Shown here in pieces: positions 1-11,454 of a stretch of 64,000 nucleotides of DNA. The notes under the pieces were generated by a model. The model was not told the origin of the DNA, did not search any database, and saw only the letters and a program-made list of their open reading frames with translations. Origin of the DNA: Piper betle (taxonomy: Eukaryota > Streptophyta > Magnoliopsida > Piperales > Piperaceae); NCBI GenBank assembly GCA_033002965.1, contig JAURVB010013141.1, positions 62,001 through 126,000 on the forward strand. Direction: 5' to 3'. The number at the start of each line of letters is the position of its first letter. The first letter of the stretch is position 1. A program made the position numbers and the translations under genes.

Positions 1-1747
1 ATTAATTAAATTTATACATAAAATTGATATTTAATATCTTAAATATCCAAAAATAACATACATATGAAAAGGATAAAAGTCACTCTTATATTTAATAATT
101 TAGAACTATACATTCACATTAATAATCATGTCAAACCACTTACAATTTAGTTAACATGCTCTAAATTTTTAAAGTCAAACAAAAGATAATCAATGTATAG
201 AAACTTTAAAATAATCATTGAAATCAAAATATAATCCAATATTACATATACTTCAAAGATAAAATATTGTAATAATTGATTCTTCGTCTAGCTCACCTAA
301 ATGAAAAAAATACAAAAAAGTTAATTACTCATGTTTTATATCTTCTTTATTTTGAAATTAAGATATTTCCCTTCAATATGTCTTTATAAATGAGTAGTTT
401 TATAACTTTTAATTCCGTCAAACTTTTTTCAAAATAACGATAAATAGGAGATGTTCATTCTTCTAATATTTTCTATCAAAATAGGCACATACACCGGATG
501 TTATTTTTCTTTTTTTTATAATCTTCTTTAACAATCGAATTTTTGCTATCATTTTTACCTCTACTTTGATTAGTTATATTTAATAATGAACTTGTATGAT
601 CTATCTTCGAAAAAAATTATCACATTATAAACATAATGTAAAACCTGCGATCTGAGTCAAAGTTTTATACTTATGAACCGATCAGTTCAATCATCGGTTT
701 GAGTCGAGTATGTTTTAGAATACATGTACTGAGTCAACACTGGTCGGGTATGTGAGCCATGAGGGTCATGCGTACCCAAGTATAGGATGATAACATCATG
801 AATACAATAGAAAATAATGAGTTATTAGAATATATGAAAGTATGCCAATTATTTTTTATTTTATATATAGTTGATCATAGAATTAGTTTTAGGTTTTTTA
901 CCATGTTAGGACGCGTTACGGGATATTTGGGTGGGTTGTTAGTTATAGAATGTCATTATGATGTTGTAGTGTTTATTTTCTTTTATGGGATTTTTCTGAT
1001 TTTATGAATTTTTTTAGGATTTATTCTGAGTTAGTTATTATTATTGACATGAGACATGAGTGAGTCAAGTATTATTTACGATATTGCCATCAATCAAACC
1101 CCCGACCCATTTTCTCTTCCCCGTCCAAACCCTTGCCGCGCCGCCCCCTTTTGCTTGTTGTGGTCGCCGCCGCCGATCGTCACCGCCAGGCCCCACTGAG
1201 GCATTATCGTGACGCCCCGAGCGCCCCTGCCGTCTCTTGGCCTCCACAACGCTAGACTCGCCGAGCCTAGCGACGTGCTCGCGTCGTCGAATCCGCCACC
1301 GGTGACCGTCCCGGCAGCCGTCCAGTCACCGTTTTGACATTGCCGACCCTCCCACGGCCTTTCCTGGTAAGAGCGGAGCCCATCGCCGCCTAGGCTGGCT
1401 GGATCTAGTCACCCACTACCGACCGCCTCTGTTTAGCGATTTTCCGGCAAGCCGCCACCTCCGCCGAATACGTCAATGTCGTAGATGCGTCAGGATCACC
1501 GAGCCAATTCCAACAATTCCAGCGGAGGTTCGCTGCCATGTAGAGTGCGACAACGGAGGTCAAGCGGCAGTGAAGGCAACGACGGCGCAAAAGAGAATAC
1601 TGTAATTTCGAACTGTCTGCAGATATTACTTGGGCCCGAAGGACAATTCGATGTCCGAAATTAGTCGGATAAATTTTGTCCAATAAAATTTTAGACGGAT
1701 GCGGACAATAATTCGTCCGATATCCATTCGACCGATGCCCACCCCTA
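1..1747. mobile_element. hAT-like element, copy 1 (left end outside window)
   Basis: The right terminus ends GCCCACCCCTA at 1747 and is followed by GTGAGGAG at 1748-1755. That octamer equals the left target duplication of the complete copy at 9510-11454. Bases 1-636 are AT-rich with no coding potential. From 637 the element contains an inverted LTR fragment. No transposase is visible, so it is non-autonomous. Confidence 0.75.
637..1530 (-). repeat. Inverted LTR fragment inside the hAT-like element (copy 1)
   Basis: Read on the minus strand, this matches the 3' end of the long LTR seen at 4686-7551 and 33005-35865. It starts at the LTR terminus (TGTAAAACC on plus) and continues through the GC-rich part. 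It is truncated, about 0.9 kb of 2.86 kb, and diverged. The short ORFs here (798-1007, 1065-1247, 1405-1683) have no family resemblance and are not called. Confidence 0.8.
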
Positions 1748-1755
1748 GTGAGGAG

Positions 1756-2339
1756 TCATAGAGTTGGACCATCCAACTTCCAGAGCTTCCGGAAAAGATG
1801 GAAGCTGCTTTATTTCCCGGCCACTCTATTAATGCATTTGTCCAAGGGACGGATGGCTATAGAACCCGGGTTCTTTGGCAAGATCTTTGGCAAGAAGGCG
1901 GATTAATGAGGCCCAAAACAATTGCTAGAAACCAAGACTCTCATTACTCACTGCCACTCCATTTACAAAGTAACTTTTTACAATCTTGCCCAACATGATT
2001 GAACTGATTGTTTTTTCCTTTCTGTAAAACAAAAAAGACGATTTAACTGAAGAGAGATTGACATGGGGATAAGCAGTGTGCAGAGTTTTGTATCGGATAA
2101 TAGCATTTGAAGCTGAGATATGCTACAAGCCCAGAGATTTTCGCTTATATTAAGAACCACTCGAACACATCAGAGATGAAAATGACGCTTTTCTTCAAGA
2201 CCCAAAACACACTTATATACTAACAAGTAAAATAAAAAGAGGTGCAATTCATGAAATACAGATTTTATTATTATTATTATTCTTTATTTTGCACACATGC
2301 ATCTGGAAGCTCATTACAGACCTCAACAAGTGATGATCA
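1756..2339. other. Interval 3' of the minus small-protein gene (copy 1)
   Basis: An open stretch at 1798-1998, with a counterpart at about 11460-11696, reads like remnant coding sequence (residues near FVQGTDGYRTRVLW). It matches nothing I recognise and its end differs between the copies. An ATT microsatellite lies near 2266-2283. No supported gene. Confidence 0.4.
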
Positions 2340-2780
2340 CTAGCGCCCCTTGCCCCTCAAATCTCTGAAATACCCTCTTGGGTTCCCTTCAAACACCGTT
2401 CTAAGCATCTTCTCACCACCCCTTCCTGGTGCTTTCATCATCTTCCCCAGTGTTCCTGGCTTGGGAAAGCCACACAAAAGCAGGAGCAGTAACAAAGATC
2501 CAGACAGCCATGGATGTTCTTTGACAGTCTCCCAAACATAATTACCACCCGTGATCACAAGAGGAAAGACAACCGTCCTTGTGGTATCCACAACAAGTCC
2601 AACACCCTTCCTTACCGGAGGTAACCCACTTTTTATAACTTGGGCAGCCGCCGTCTTCACGGAGGGGATGACATGCTCTTTGGTGTTGTCCAACACCTTG
2701 CTCACCGTTCTCTTCAACGGGGGAAGGTGCTCCTCTGCTTTCTGCCATGAAAAGCTCCCCAGTTCTCTCAACTTCTCCAT
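2340..2780 (-). CDS. Small single-pass membrane protein with conserved C-terminal box (type A, copy 1)
   Basis: A 146-residue protein of unknown function. I start it at the ATG at 2780 because the longer frame has no upstream ATG; a possible ATG at 2857 is followed by an in-frame stop at codon 4. Residues 1-60 are polar and Lys/Val-rich. Residues 61-80 are moderately hydrophobic. Residues 91-106 form a leucine-rich candidate membrane segment. Residues 114-142 carry the box MMKAPGR, then FEGNPR, then YFRDLR. The type B gene 955 bp away on the other strand has the same box, so the two look like ancient paralogues arranged head to head. The copy at 12033 is intact, with about ten substitutions. 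Localisation is inferred only from hydrophobicity. Confidence 0.8.
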   Translation of the reverse strand: MEKLRELGSFSWQKAEEHLPPLKRTVSKVLDNTKEHVIPSVKTAAAQVIKSGLPPVRKGVGLVVDTTRTVVFPLVITGGNYVWETVKEHPWLSGSLLLLLLLCGFPKPGTLGKMMKAPGRGGEKMLRTVFEGNPRGYFRDLRGKGR

Positions 2781-3735
2781 GAGGTACACCAAGGATTGGT
2801 TCAAAGCAGTTTCTGGGATCCCTTCTATCTTCCTCTCAGTCGATCACTCTTCCATGTAAATAATAAAACCATCGCCTTCAATATATATTGGCAAAAGAAA
2901 CTTATGTTCACCTTCCAATGCACGCATTACGTATATGATGAGAAAGCATTCTACGTATTTTCTTACCTCCTAAGGATACCAAAAAGCCGGTCGAAGCTTT
3001 TTTTGGCCAATTGGGTATTCATTAGGTTGGATGAAGACATGTCCTACGTGTGGAATCTTGGTACTGAAAATCATTAAACTTTAGTGGTGGGAATGGACTG
3101 GTGTAGAATGGAGAAAGCAAGAGGCAAGACGTACTGAAAATCATTAAACATTAGTGGTTGGTTATAGTCTATACTTAATGACAGAGCACGCCACAGTTGA
3201 ATCTTCAAACTCTTACGTTTAATATATTAAATCGAGCCTAATTACATCACAGTCCACTTTGTTAAACCATGGACTAGTAATCGGCAATGCAGTAAGGGCC
3301 ACCCATGTTCTTCGTAATTTCTAGTAGCATTACTTCTACTTTAAACCAATATGCGACCAAATCAGCTCTTAAACGGAGGCTCCACAGATGAGAATAGTCA
3401 TGGAATCCGTACTAGCACTTGCGAGAAAGAAGGGGCCAGCCTGCTGCTTTCCAGGTTAGTGAACTCATGTGTTGTCCAAAGCTACCCCGCTAGGAATGCC
3501 TTAGCCTATACGCGAAGAGGTCGAAGAAATCTCGATAAAGAAGAATCATGATATGACGTTGTTTACATCAAATGAATGCTACTTTACCTTTCCGAGTTTT
3601 TTATTTCTTTCGTATATAAATGAACTACAATTATAGAGCGCGAAAATTACTTTGTTATAAAAATATCAATTTCAGTTGTTGAAGGCAAAGCTCTATTTCT
3701 AGCTCAAGATACTCAGACAAGGAAATTCATAAACG
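2781..3735. promoter_or_regulatory. Shared intergenic region of the divergent small-protein pair (copy 1)
   Basis: A 955 bp interval between two divergent start codons. It is almost identical to 12474-13428, closer than the rest of the duplication. Small ORFs at 2796-3077 and 3351-3551 recur in both copies but look like chance frames. The bidirectional promoter role is inferred from the head-to-head layout. Confidence 0.5.
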
Positions 3736-4097
3736 ATGGAGATCAGTAGTGTGGAAAGGTTCGTGACGGAGAAGGTGCCCAGCTGCTGCTTCTGTTGGAG
3801 AACTTCTGGGGCTATGTGCTTCGAAAGTTCGACGAGGTACTTCCGCCGGAGACCAGGTCGGAGACGCTCAACCACTGGTTGTCTGTCGGCCTTTTGGTCG
3901 CCATACCGCTAAGTCTCCTATTCTGCTGCCTCTACTGTTGTTGTCGCTGTTGTCGCAGCGGTGGTGGTAGAGCGAGAATGATGAAAGCACCGGGAAGGAA
4001 TGGCTTTCGTATGCCCAGAGCCCCGTTCGAAGCCAACCCAAGAACATATTTCAGAGGCTTACGCTCAGGCCAGCCTCTGCGGGAGTACGTTGTGTAA
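3736..4097 (+). pseudogene. Small membrane protein with Cys-rich juxtamembrane segment (type B, copy 1), frameshifted
   Basis: This is the counterpart of the intact gene at 13429-13791. The start ATG at 3736 is kept, but near 3775-3780 the sequence has GTGCCCAGC where the other copy has CTGCACCAGC, one base fewer. Translation from 3736 leaves frame after about 13 codons. The correct frame resumes at 3795 without an ATG and runs intact to 4097 through the membrane segment, Cys cluster and C-terminal box. Because everything downstream is preserved, the lesion is either recent or a base-calling error. If real, no full-length protein is made here. Confidence 0.75.
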
Positions 4098-4680
4098 CTT
4101 GTGCCCTCTATTAGCTCGTCTGCGTCTCTTGTATTTTCGCCACTTCTATGAATTATGTGAGGGGGATTGCTTTGTAATATGTATGACAACTGAATGCTAA
4201 AAGCTTTCGGAGGTATGGATACGAAGATGAAAGTTGATTTTTGCGTGCAATTTGTATGGATATGAAGGTGGTTTGATAGTGATTATTCGCTCCAGTTTGG
4301 AGTATGGATCTTCAGTAAACGAGATGAAGAGTATTTCCCTGACAAGACAGGGTTTCACAAAATAGAAGACAAAAGTGGGCTAAAAATTTTTCAGCATTTG
4401 GACAACATAATTGTGAGGAATCGGCCTTATCACTTCAAGAAATCTTGGAATTGATTTAGGCAAATGTTGGACATTATGATTATTTTGTTCGATGTCCATC
4501 CGGACTTGAAGTTGTTTAGCTAGGCAGGCGTCTTGGTTCTCATTATTTTGGGTCTAGGATTATTAAGGGAAAACGAGACAGGAATAATTTTGGACACCAG
4601 CAGACAAATAAAGAAGAAGAAAAGTAACCTTAAGCCTTACAGATAAGGAACAAATCCCTGCTTATACTAGATATTGGTAT
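4098..4680. other. 3' flank of type B gene (copy 1)
   Basis: Non-coding, shared with 13792-14376. It probably holds the 3' untranslated region. It ends at the insertion site of the solo LTR (left flank GTATT, 4681-4685). Confidence 0.5.
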
Positions 4681-4685
4681 GTATT

Positions 4686-7551
4686 TGTAACACCCTAAAT
4701 CCGGTTCACACTCGTGAACCGAATCGGCATGTTTCAGGCTTCGGTTAGGTCGGCTAACCCGAATCTAACTCGTATAGATCCAATCTCGGCGTCTTAAGAT
4801 GAAGATCTAACTTACTATATATATGTATGAATGCATAGAAACCCTAACAGCATATTGATATGCAACTAATTTTCACACCAACACAATTACAATTAAAATT
4901 AGTAAAAATTTTAAAACGAAAGGGACAGAATTTCCCCTAAAAATATAATTAGGGGACACCCTGTCAAAATTATATATTTACAAATATATCGGCATGCATT
5001 AACAATCACACGGAATCTCAATTATAACGTATTCATTCTAAAGCTTGGGTCTCAACCCACTACGTTTCCGCTGCTCAACTCTGATCATATTTTGCATTTT
5101 GTTATCGTGTCTTAGCCTATCATTCACATCATATCATCATGCTCAAACATTTAATCATGTCATTCACAATATAATAACATAATAATACGATATTAAACAT
5201 TCAGAAATCTAACATGTGTGTGCACAAGACCTCATTGCTCCTCCGTCCAAACTGGCTCATCCAACTTGTGATTATTACCTCCATACAGTATAAAAATACG
5301 TCAGTAACAAGTGTTACTGGTCCAGAAAATAAAATGACTATAACAAACTGGTTATGAGAGCAAACTCTCATATGAAAGAAAATAACATATACTCCACGTG
5401 AACACTCTGAAAGGCACTACTGAGGAGCCATTGGGCTGTAGACCCAGTAACATCCCGAACTTACTGATCTGCTGCTGGTACTATGCCACTCTCGGCACTT
5501 CTTTTTCAGTACTTTTCGTGAAGACTGAGTACTCTCATGCAGTCGCCTTTAGTACCCTTTGAACCACAATTCCGGACATGCGCTGTACTAAACAGTACTC
5601 ATAAACCTCCACGTTCTCCGGGTATGAGGAACTCAAACGCGGAGTTGTCAGGATCCCTCGGGAATGGAACAGTCCGCTGGCACTAATCCAGAGCCCGCTT
5701 TGACTGTCACGGCATCCTTTGCATGGTACGTGCAGTCGATTTCTCCATCTCTCGTCTCACAGAAACGCGAAAACTATATATATATATAGGCTTGGGTAGG
5801 GAGTTATATAATAGGCCCGAAGGCAACGTTTATTGGATCTTGTTTTCGAAATCAACCTCGAAGGATCTCATCCTCGAGGGGTTATTAATCCGGAAAATGT
5901 TCGGTTAAATGGCCCGAGTTAAGTGGGATCCGATAAAACGCCACTTAACCCGTCCTGCAGGCAATAAATTAAACATACAATAGAAAGAGTAAATCAGAGA
6001 CGAGTCCTAAACGGATCTGGTAGAAGCTCCAAGCATGTCATCGCGCCTAGGCGGCGAGCTCCTACTCCGTACCTACACATCAAAACTAAATATATCGCCC
6101 GCTAACTAAATGATGAATCACACACAATGACCGTCAATCAACAATCAAATAATCATAAATATGAAAATAATTCTAACTAATATTATTCATACCAATTTTA
6201 CTGTGTTTTTCCTAAATTACATTGTATCCGATTAACATGCTCAAATTTACTTATCTCACTAGACTACTTATCCTCCATGCACTATCAATCAAATCATGTA
6301 ACTTCATTCATAGCCTGACATTCATCATGATAACTACTCAATTCTAACATGCTATGCTAACAATCATAATAAATTTTAAATAACTCAATCAGAGGTAATT
6401 ATACCTCACGTAGTCGGCAATCGGCGACGGCTAGGGTTCCGTCGCGTGTCTCGGAGCTCGAATTCTGCGCTCCTCGACATCCGACGTTCGATCGGGCTCG
6501 ACTGGATGAGCCCTGCGGAAGATCCGGTGAATTCCGGCGAATTCCAGAAATTCCGGTTTTCGACGGTTTTAGCGGTTTTCCAGCAGCTTCCGGTGGTTTT
6601 CCGGTGACAGTCGCCGGCAGCGTCTACTGGCCAGAAAGTGGTCGTGTTAGGTATCCTTGGAACCGGTTCGGCGAGCCCGACTCATCTACGAGGTCGACAC
6701 GGCCAACGGAGGTGGCGGTTCGCCACAAAATGCATAAATAGTGGTGGCGGCGGTGGGTGACTCGATCCGGCCAAGATGGGCGGCACTGGCCTCCGTTCCG
6801 GTCTGGGACGGTCGTGGGTTGGTCGAAGACGTCGAGATGACCACTCGATCGCAGCGGCGACGGTCGCCGGAGCAGGATCGGCGACAGAAGCACAACGCAG
6901 GCGCGGCGTCGTGGCGTGGCTTCCTCGCGTCGCGGCGGTCCGATGGGGGCCGGACCTCGTCGGGGCGGCAAGGCGACGGCGTGGCCGGGTTGGGCAGCGT
7001 CGATCGGCGGCCAGGCGGCGTCGGCCGTGGCGACGGTGGCGCGCAAACAAGGGCGGCACGGGCGAGGGTTTGGGGAAGAAAAGAAGGGCGCGGGGGTGTG
7101 TGGTGGCAAAGTCATAAATATTACTTGACTCGTCTCCGACTCGAGTCAAAAATAATATTTAAGTAGTAAAAAAATTCCAAAAAATATGGGAAAAATCCCA
7201 TAAAATCAAACAACACCAAAAAATCATAATGATATGCTCTAAAACTATCAACCCACCCAAAATGCCCATAACGCGTCTTAACTCGAGTAACGGCCTAAAA
7301 CTAATTCTACGATCCATTATATATCATAATAAAAAAATGAACTGCATACTCTTATATATTCTGATAACTCATTCTTTTCTGCTCTGTTCATGACGTTATC
7401 ATCATATACTTGGGTACACATGACCCTCATGGCTCATACACGAGACCGGTGTCGCCTCAGTACACTGTTCTGAAACTGACTCGACTTGAAAATAACGGTC
7501 GAACTGACCGGTTTTGAATATAAAACCCTGACTCGAATCGTGGGTTTTACA
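4686..7551 (+). mobile_element. Solo LTR, 2.87 kb, with target duplication and an empty site in copy 2
   Basis: Begins TGTAACACCC and ends GGGTTTTACA, the TG...CA ends of an LTR. Flanks are GTATT (4681-4685) and GTATC (7552-7556), a 5 bp target duplication with one change. The undisturbed site GTATC is at 14377-14381 in the duplicate. A second full copy lies at 33005-35865. No internal retrotransposon domain adjoins either copy, so both are solo LTRs left by LTR-LTR recombination. The second half is CG-rich (about 6420-7130) and opens long spurious frames on both strands, which I reject as genes. Confidence 0.88.
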
Positions 7552-7556
7552 GTATC

Positions 7557-8723
7557 AATCATCAAATTACCCTGATCTGGTTCATCACGTCCAACTTCAT
7601 TATTATCAGAAACTGAAAGAGGATTTATTGGAGCTAAATTCCCAGCAGACATCATAGATTACATTAAAACCAATATTTGATCCTTAAAAGAAGAAGGAAA
7701 AAATGGGCTCCAGTCAAGTTACTACTACTACGTATCCTTCATGGCTTTATATGTGTGGACTTACAGCAAATATGGTTTTTATGGCTATCCTTTAAGGAAA
7801 CAATTTTCATAAAATCTTACCATTATAAAGTGTTTTTCTTTTTCATGGTTGGTGTACTGGTTTGATTATTTGCTTCAGTTATGCTTCACAAATTTCAGAA
7901 GACTCCTTTATTCCTCTGAATTATCTTCATTCTGTTCATAAGTAGCAGGAATACATCAATCTAGGCATCATATCTATTTTTTAGCTCTCCCCTAACTTGT
8001 TATTCGAAGCAAAAGATTGTTACACCCAACATGTCATAGTAGAACAAGGTAGAAACTCACAAACTCCACTTGAAAGTTATGCAATATACTAAATAATGTC
8101 GCGAACAATGTTTCTTTTTTTATCCCAAGGGTGAACAATGTCTACAGTATAACAAATGACCAAAAATATTAAGATGGTGTTTAAGATTAAATAAAACTTT
8201 GATAACTATGAATATAAGAAACCAGGAAGAAATTTAGAAAAATCGGATAAATACCACAAAATGAACTCGAGGAAGCTGATTAACACGTTCTGTCTCCAAA
8301 TTAAAACAATTATATAAAGCTGTCTATATTTTTTAAAAAGAAAGATGGGAAACAATGAGAAAACAAGAAAACTAAGGCAAAAGAGAAAAAAATCTCAATT
8401 AGGGGAAGAGGGGGCAAACAGAAGAAGAACCAGATTTAGTATCCACCAAAACAATAGTTTTTATTTGACAATCAACCATCTTTGGATTCAACAGCCAAAC
8501 ACAACAAAACTAAACCAAAGTATAATAGTACTAGCACTCTAAATCAATCCTCTTACTGCAGTCTACTAGAAGTCTAAAAATCCTAAATAAAGCGTCTTTT
8601 TTTAATATTTGTAATTATTGTAAAAGGCAACCCGTATCAAAAAAACAAGAACAAACTCACGGATAAACATACACAAATAGAAAACACTATAAATATTGTG
8701 CATAGTAAGGACGGTAAATATAT
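7557..8723. other. Trailing segment of duplication copy 1
   Basis: Homologous to 14382-15590. At about 7557-7655 the minus strand reads like a coding exon fragment (residues NLAPINPLSVSDNNEVG), also open in copy 2. It may be the 3' exon of a gene cut by the LTR insertion. The rest is AT-rich with no supported gene. Confidence 0.4.
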
Positions 8724-9345
8724 TGTAACATCCTAAATTTGGTTTACGCTTAGAACTGAACTGGAATGTCAATGATCTCGATTAAGTTTATATGAACCCA
8801 GCCCTACGGATCTACTTTCCAGCATTTCGAGATAAAAGATGTTTACTGTTATGTATAGATGGATGCACAAAATAAACTTAATATGCAATTACATGAACGA
8901 AATGACAACAAGTTTATACTAAAACTAATGACAATAAAAATCGATAAAAATGATAAAGTTGATAAATATATATATTATTATATCACACATTGATATTTAC
9001 ACAAAATTTTACTCTGTTGCATAATTCATTCTAAATCTTGAGTCTAAACTCATATGTGCATTCTAATTCTTTTTTACATTAAATTATGGGTTGTACTTGT
9101 TATACTTATTCAATATCTAAATATATTTATTAAAACATATGAATTCAATCATCATATTTTATATTACTTCATATCATTCCTAATATAATGACAACATAAT
9201 AAAATATTCTATCATTTGACATGTATACAAAAGACCTCATTGCTTGTTTATTCAAATTAGCTCATCGTATTTATAATTATTACCTACATATATTATAAAA
9301 AAATATGTTAATAACGAGTGTTAGTAAGACATTGTATATATAGAT
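8724..9345 (+). repeat. Old truncated fragment of the 2.86 kb LTR family
   Basis: Begins TGTAACATCCTAAAT and follows the first about 0.65 kb of the solo LTRs with many substitutions: the 'cattctaaa...' block near 9026, 'caaaagacctcattgc' near 9230, and the 'attattacct' block. It has no 3' part. It is more diverged than the two solo LTRs, hence an older insertion. Confidence 0.75.
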
Positions 9346-9379
9346 AGTATCTAAACATCTCGCCTCATCCCCCGTTACT

Positions 9380-9475
9380 TTACTTGCCCCACAAAGCTTT
9401 GAAATAGCCACTCAGGTCGCTCTCAAATACCGCCATGTTCCTTCACCTCGCCCACATTATGGAGCGCCTCACGAG
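9380..9475 (-). pseudogene. Degenerate C-terminal fragment of a third type A paralogue
   Basis: Read on minus and ending at the TAA at 9380-9382, the frame gives AVFESDLSGYFKAL followed by WGK. This matches the FE-NPR / YFR-LR end of the type A protein. Upstream the match continues weakly (IMWAR in place of MMKAPGR), but a stop interrupts it. Only the last about 30 codons remain. It lies between the two duplicated units, so the small-protein array once had at least three members. Confidence 0.6.
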
Positions 9476-9509
9476 ACGATGGCCTTCACTTTATACACCA
9501 AGTGAGGAG

Positions 9510-11454
9510 TAGGGATGGGCGCGAACGTCCGAATTTGTCAGTTCGTCCGATGTCCGACCGAATTTAACCAACCGAATTCAATCGAATTAAAACAAACCAA
9601 ACATGGACATTTTTTTATCCAACCGAACGACTGACCAAGTATCCGATATTTTATATTAATTATATAATGTCTTCAATATTTGTAAGACTGATATTATAGT
9701 TTATGAAAATTTTAAAATATAAATATACAGTAAAATTAATTAAGTTTATACATAAAATTGATATTTAACATCTTGAATATCCAAAATTGACATACATATA
9801 AAAAGGATAAAGTCACTCTTATATTCAAGAATTTAGAACTATACATTCACATTAATAATCATATCAAACCGCTTATAATTTAGTTAACATGCTCTAAATT
9901 TTTAAAGTCAAACAAAAGATAATCAATGTATAGAAACTTTAAAATAACCATTGACATCAAAATATAATCCAATATTACATATACTTCAAAGATAAAATAT
10001 TGTAATAATTGATTCTTCGTCTAGCTCACCTACATGAAAAAAATACAAAAAAGTTAATTACTCATGCTTTATATCCTCTTTATTTTTAAATTAGGATATT
10101 TCCCTTCAATATGCCTTTATAAATGAATAGTTTTATAACTTTGCAGTTCCTTCAAACTTCTTTTCACAATAACAATAAATAGGAAATGTTCTATTCTTCT
10201 AATATTTTCTATCAAAATAGGTGCATACACTGGATGTTATTTTTCTTTTTTAATAATGTAGTGTTCATATATTCTCCTTCTTTAGCAATTAAATATTTGC
10301 TATCATTTTCACCTCTACTTTGTTCAGTTACATTTAATAATGAACTTGTATGATCCATCTTCGAAAAAAATATATCACATTATAAACATAATGTAAAACC
10401 CGTGATCTGAGTCAGGGTTTTATACTTATGAATCGATCTGTTCAATTGTCGGTTTGAGTCGAGTATGTTTTAGAATACGTGTACTGAGTTGACGTGGTCA
10501 GGTGTATGAGCCATGAGGGTCATGCGTACCTAAGTATATCATGATAACATCATAAACACAACAGAAAAGAATGAGTTATCAGAATATATAAGAGTATGCC
10601 AATTATTTTTTTTATTTTAAATATAACTGATCGTGAAATTAGTTTTAGGCCGTTTACCACGTTAGGACGCATTACGGGGAATTTTGGTGGGTTGTTAGTT
10701 ATAGAATATCATTATGATGTTGTAGTGTTTATTTTATTTTATGGGATTTTTCTGATTTTATGAATTTTTTTTAGGATTTATTCTGAGTTAGTTATTATTA
10801 TTGACACGAGACATGGGCGAGTCAAGTCTTATTTACGATATTGCCATCAATCAAACCCCAGACCCATTTTCTCTTCCCCGTCCAAACCTTTGCCGCACTG
10901 CCCCCTTTTGCTTGTCGTGGTCGTTGCCGCCAACGTCACCCTACCGCTGATCGTCGCCGCCAGGCCCAGCCGCGGCGTTGCCATGATGCCCCGAGCGCCC
11001 CTACCATCTCCTGGCCTCCACGATGTCGGAATCGCCGAGCCTAGCGACGTGCTTGCATCGTCAATTCCGCCACCGGCTACCAGGCCAGCCAGATCTAGTC
11101 ACCCACTACTGACCGCCTCTGTTTAGCCATTTTCTGACGAGCCGCCACCTCCGCCGAGCACGTCGACATCGTAGATGCGTCAGGCTCGCTGAGCCAATTC
11201 CAATGGTTCCAGTGGAGGTTTGCTGCTAGCGCAAAGTACAGCGGTGGAGGCAACAATGGCGCAGAGAAGAATACTATAATTTTGGACTATTTGCAAACAT
11301 TACTTGGGCCTGACGGATAATTCGATGTCCAAAGTCAATCAAACAAATTTTATCCGACAAAATTTTAGACAGACGCAAACAAATTTTATCCGACAAAATT
11401 TTAGACAGACGCATATAATTCGTCTGATATCTATCAGACCGATGCCCACCCCTA
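9510..11454. mobile_element. hAT-like non-autonomous element with 8 bp target duplication (copy 2)
   Basis: Ends are TAGGGATGGGC (9510) and GCCCACCCCTA (11454), near-perfect terminal inverted repeats. Flanking octamers are GTGAGGAG (9502-9509) and GCGAGGAG (11455-11462); copy 1 retains GTGAGGAG on its right side, so the single mismatch is a later mutation. 8 bp duplications and TAGGG-type ends fit the hAT superfamily. No transposase is seen. The interior is an AT-rich half plus an inverted LTR fragment from 10392. Confidence 0.82.
10392..11240 (-). repeat. Inverted LTR fragment inside the hAT-like element (copy 2)
   Basis: Starts TGTAAAACCC at 10392. On the minus strand it matches the 3' part of the solo LTRs up to about 11240. 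It is the counterpart of 637-1530. Either a retrotransposon inserted into the hAT-like element and was truncated, or the element captured the fragment. Confidence 0.78.

Larger units (their letters stand above)
1..8723. repeat. Tandem duplication, copy 1 (left edge outside window)
   Basis: This stretch is nearly identical to 9735-15590, with a near-constant offset of about 9.7 kb: base 1 aligns with 9735, 2340 with 12033 and 4097 with 13791. After the solo LTR at 4686-7551, which copy 2 lacks, the alignment resumes at 7557 against 14382. Each unit holds a hAT-like element, a divergent pair of small membrane-protein genes and a trailing non-coding segment. Copies differ by scattered substitutions and short indels, and the 3100-3735 block is almost unchanged. 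The left breakpoint is not visible. Confidence 0.93.

Noticed and set aside
2340..2804. A 154-residue version of the type A protein
   Set aside because: The first eight codons start at TTG; the first ATG in frame is at 2780.
3351..3551. 66-residue ORF in the divergent promoter, identical length in both copies
   Set aside because: The region is almost identical between copies, so shared openness carries no information; no motif seen.
3795..4097. A separate 100-residue protein starting at 3795
   Set aside because: Its first codon is TTG; comparison with 13429-13791 shows it is the downstream part of a frameshifted gene.
6624..7166. Long GC-rich ORFs on both strands
   Set aside because: They lie in the CG-rich half of the solo LTR, recur shifted in 34833-35573, and show Arg/Pro/Gly low complexity in every frame.
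6741..7166. Possible divergent coding gene in the first solo LTR
   Set aside because: Same LTR region as above; no conserved codon pattern in the second solo LTR.
4686..7551. A DNA transposon, because the ends are imperfect inverted repeats (TGTAACACCC and GGGTTTTACA)
   Set aside because: TG...CA ends with 5 bp target duplications at two sites fit an LTR; DNA transposons would give other duplication lengths.
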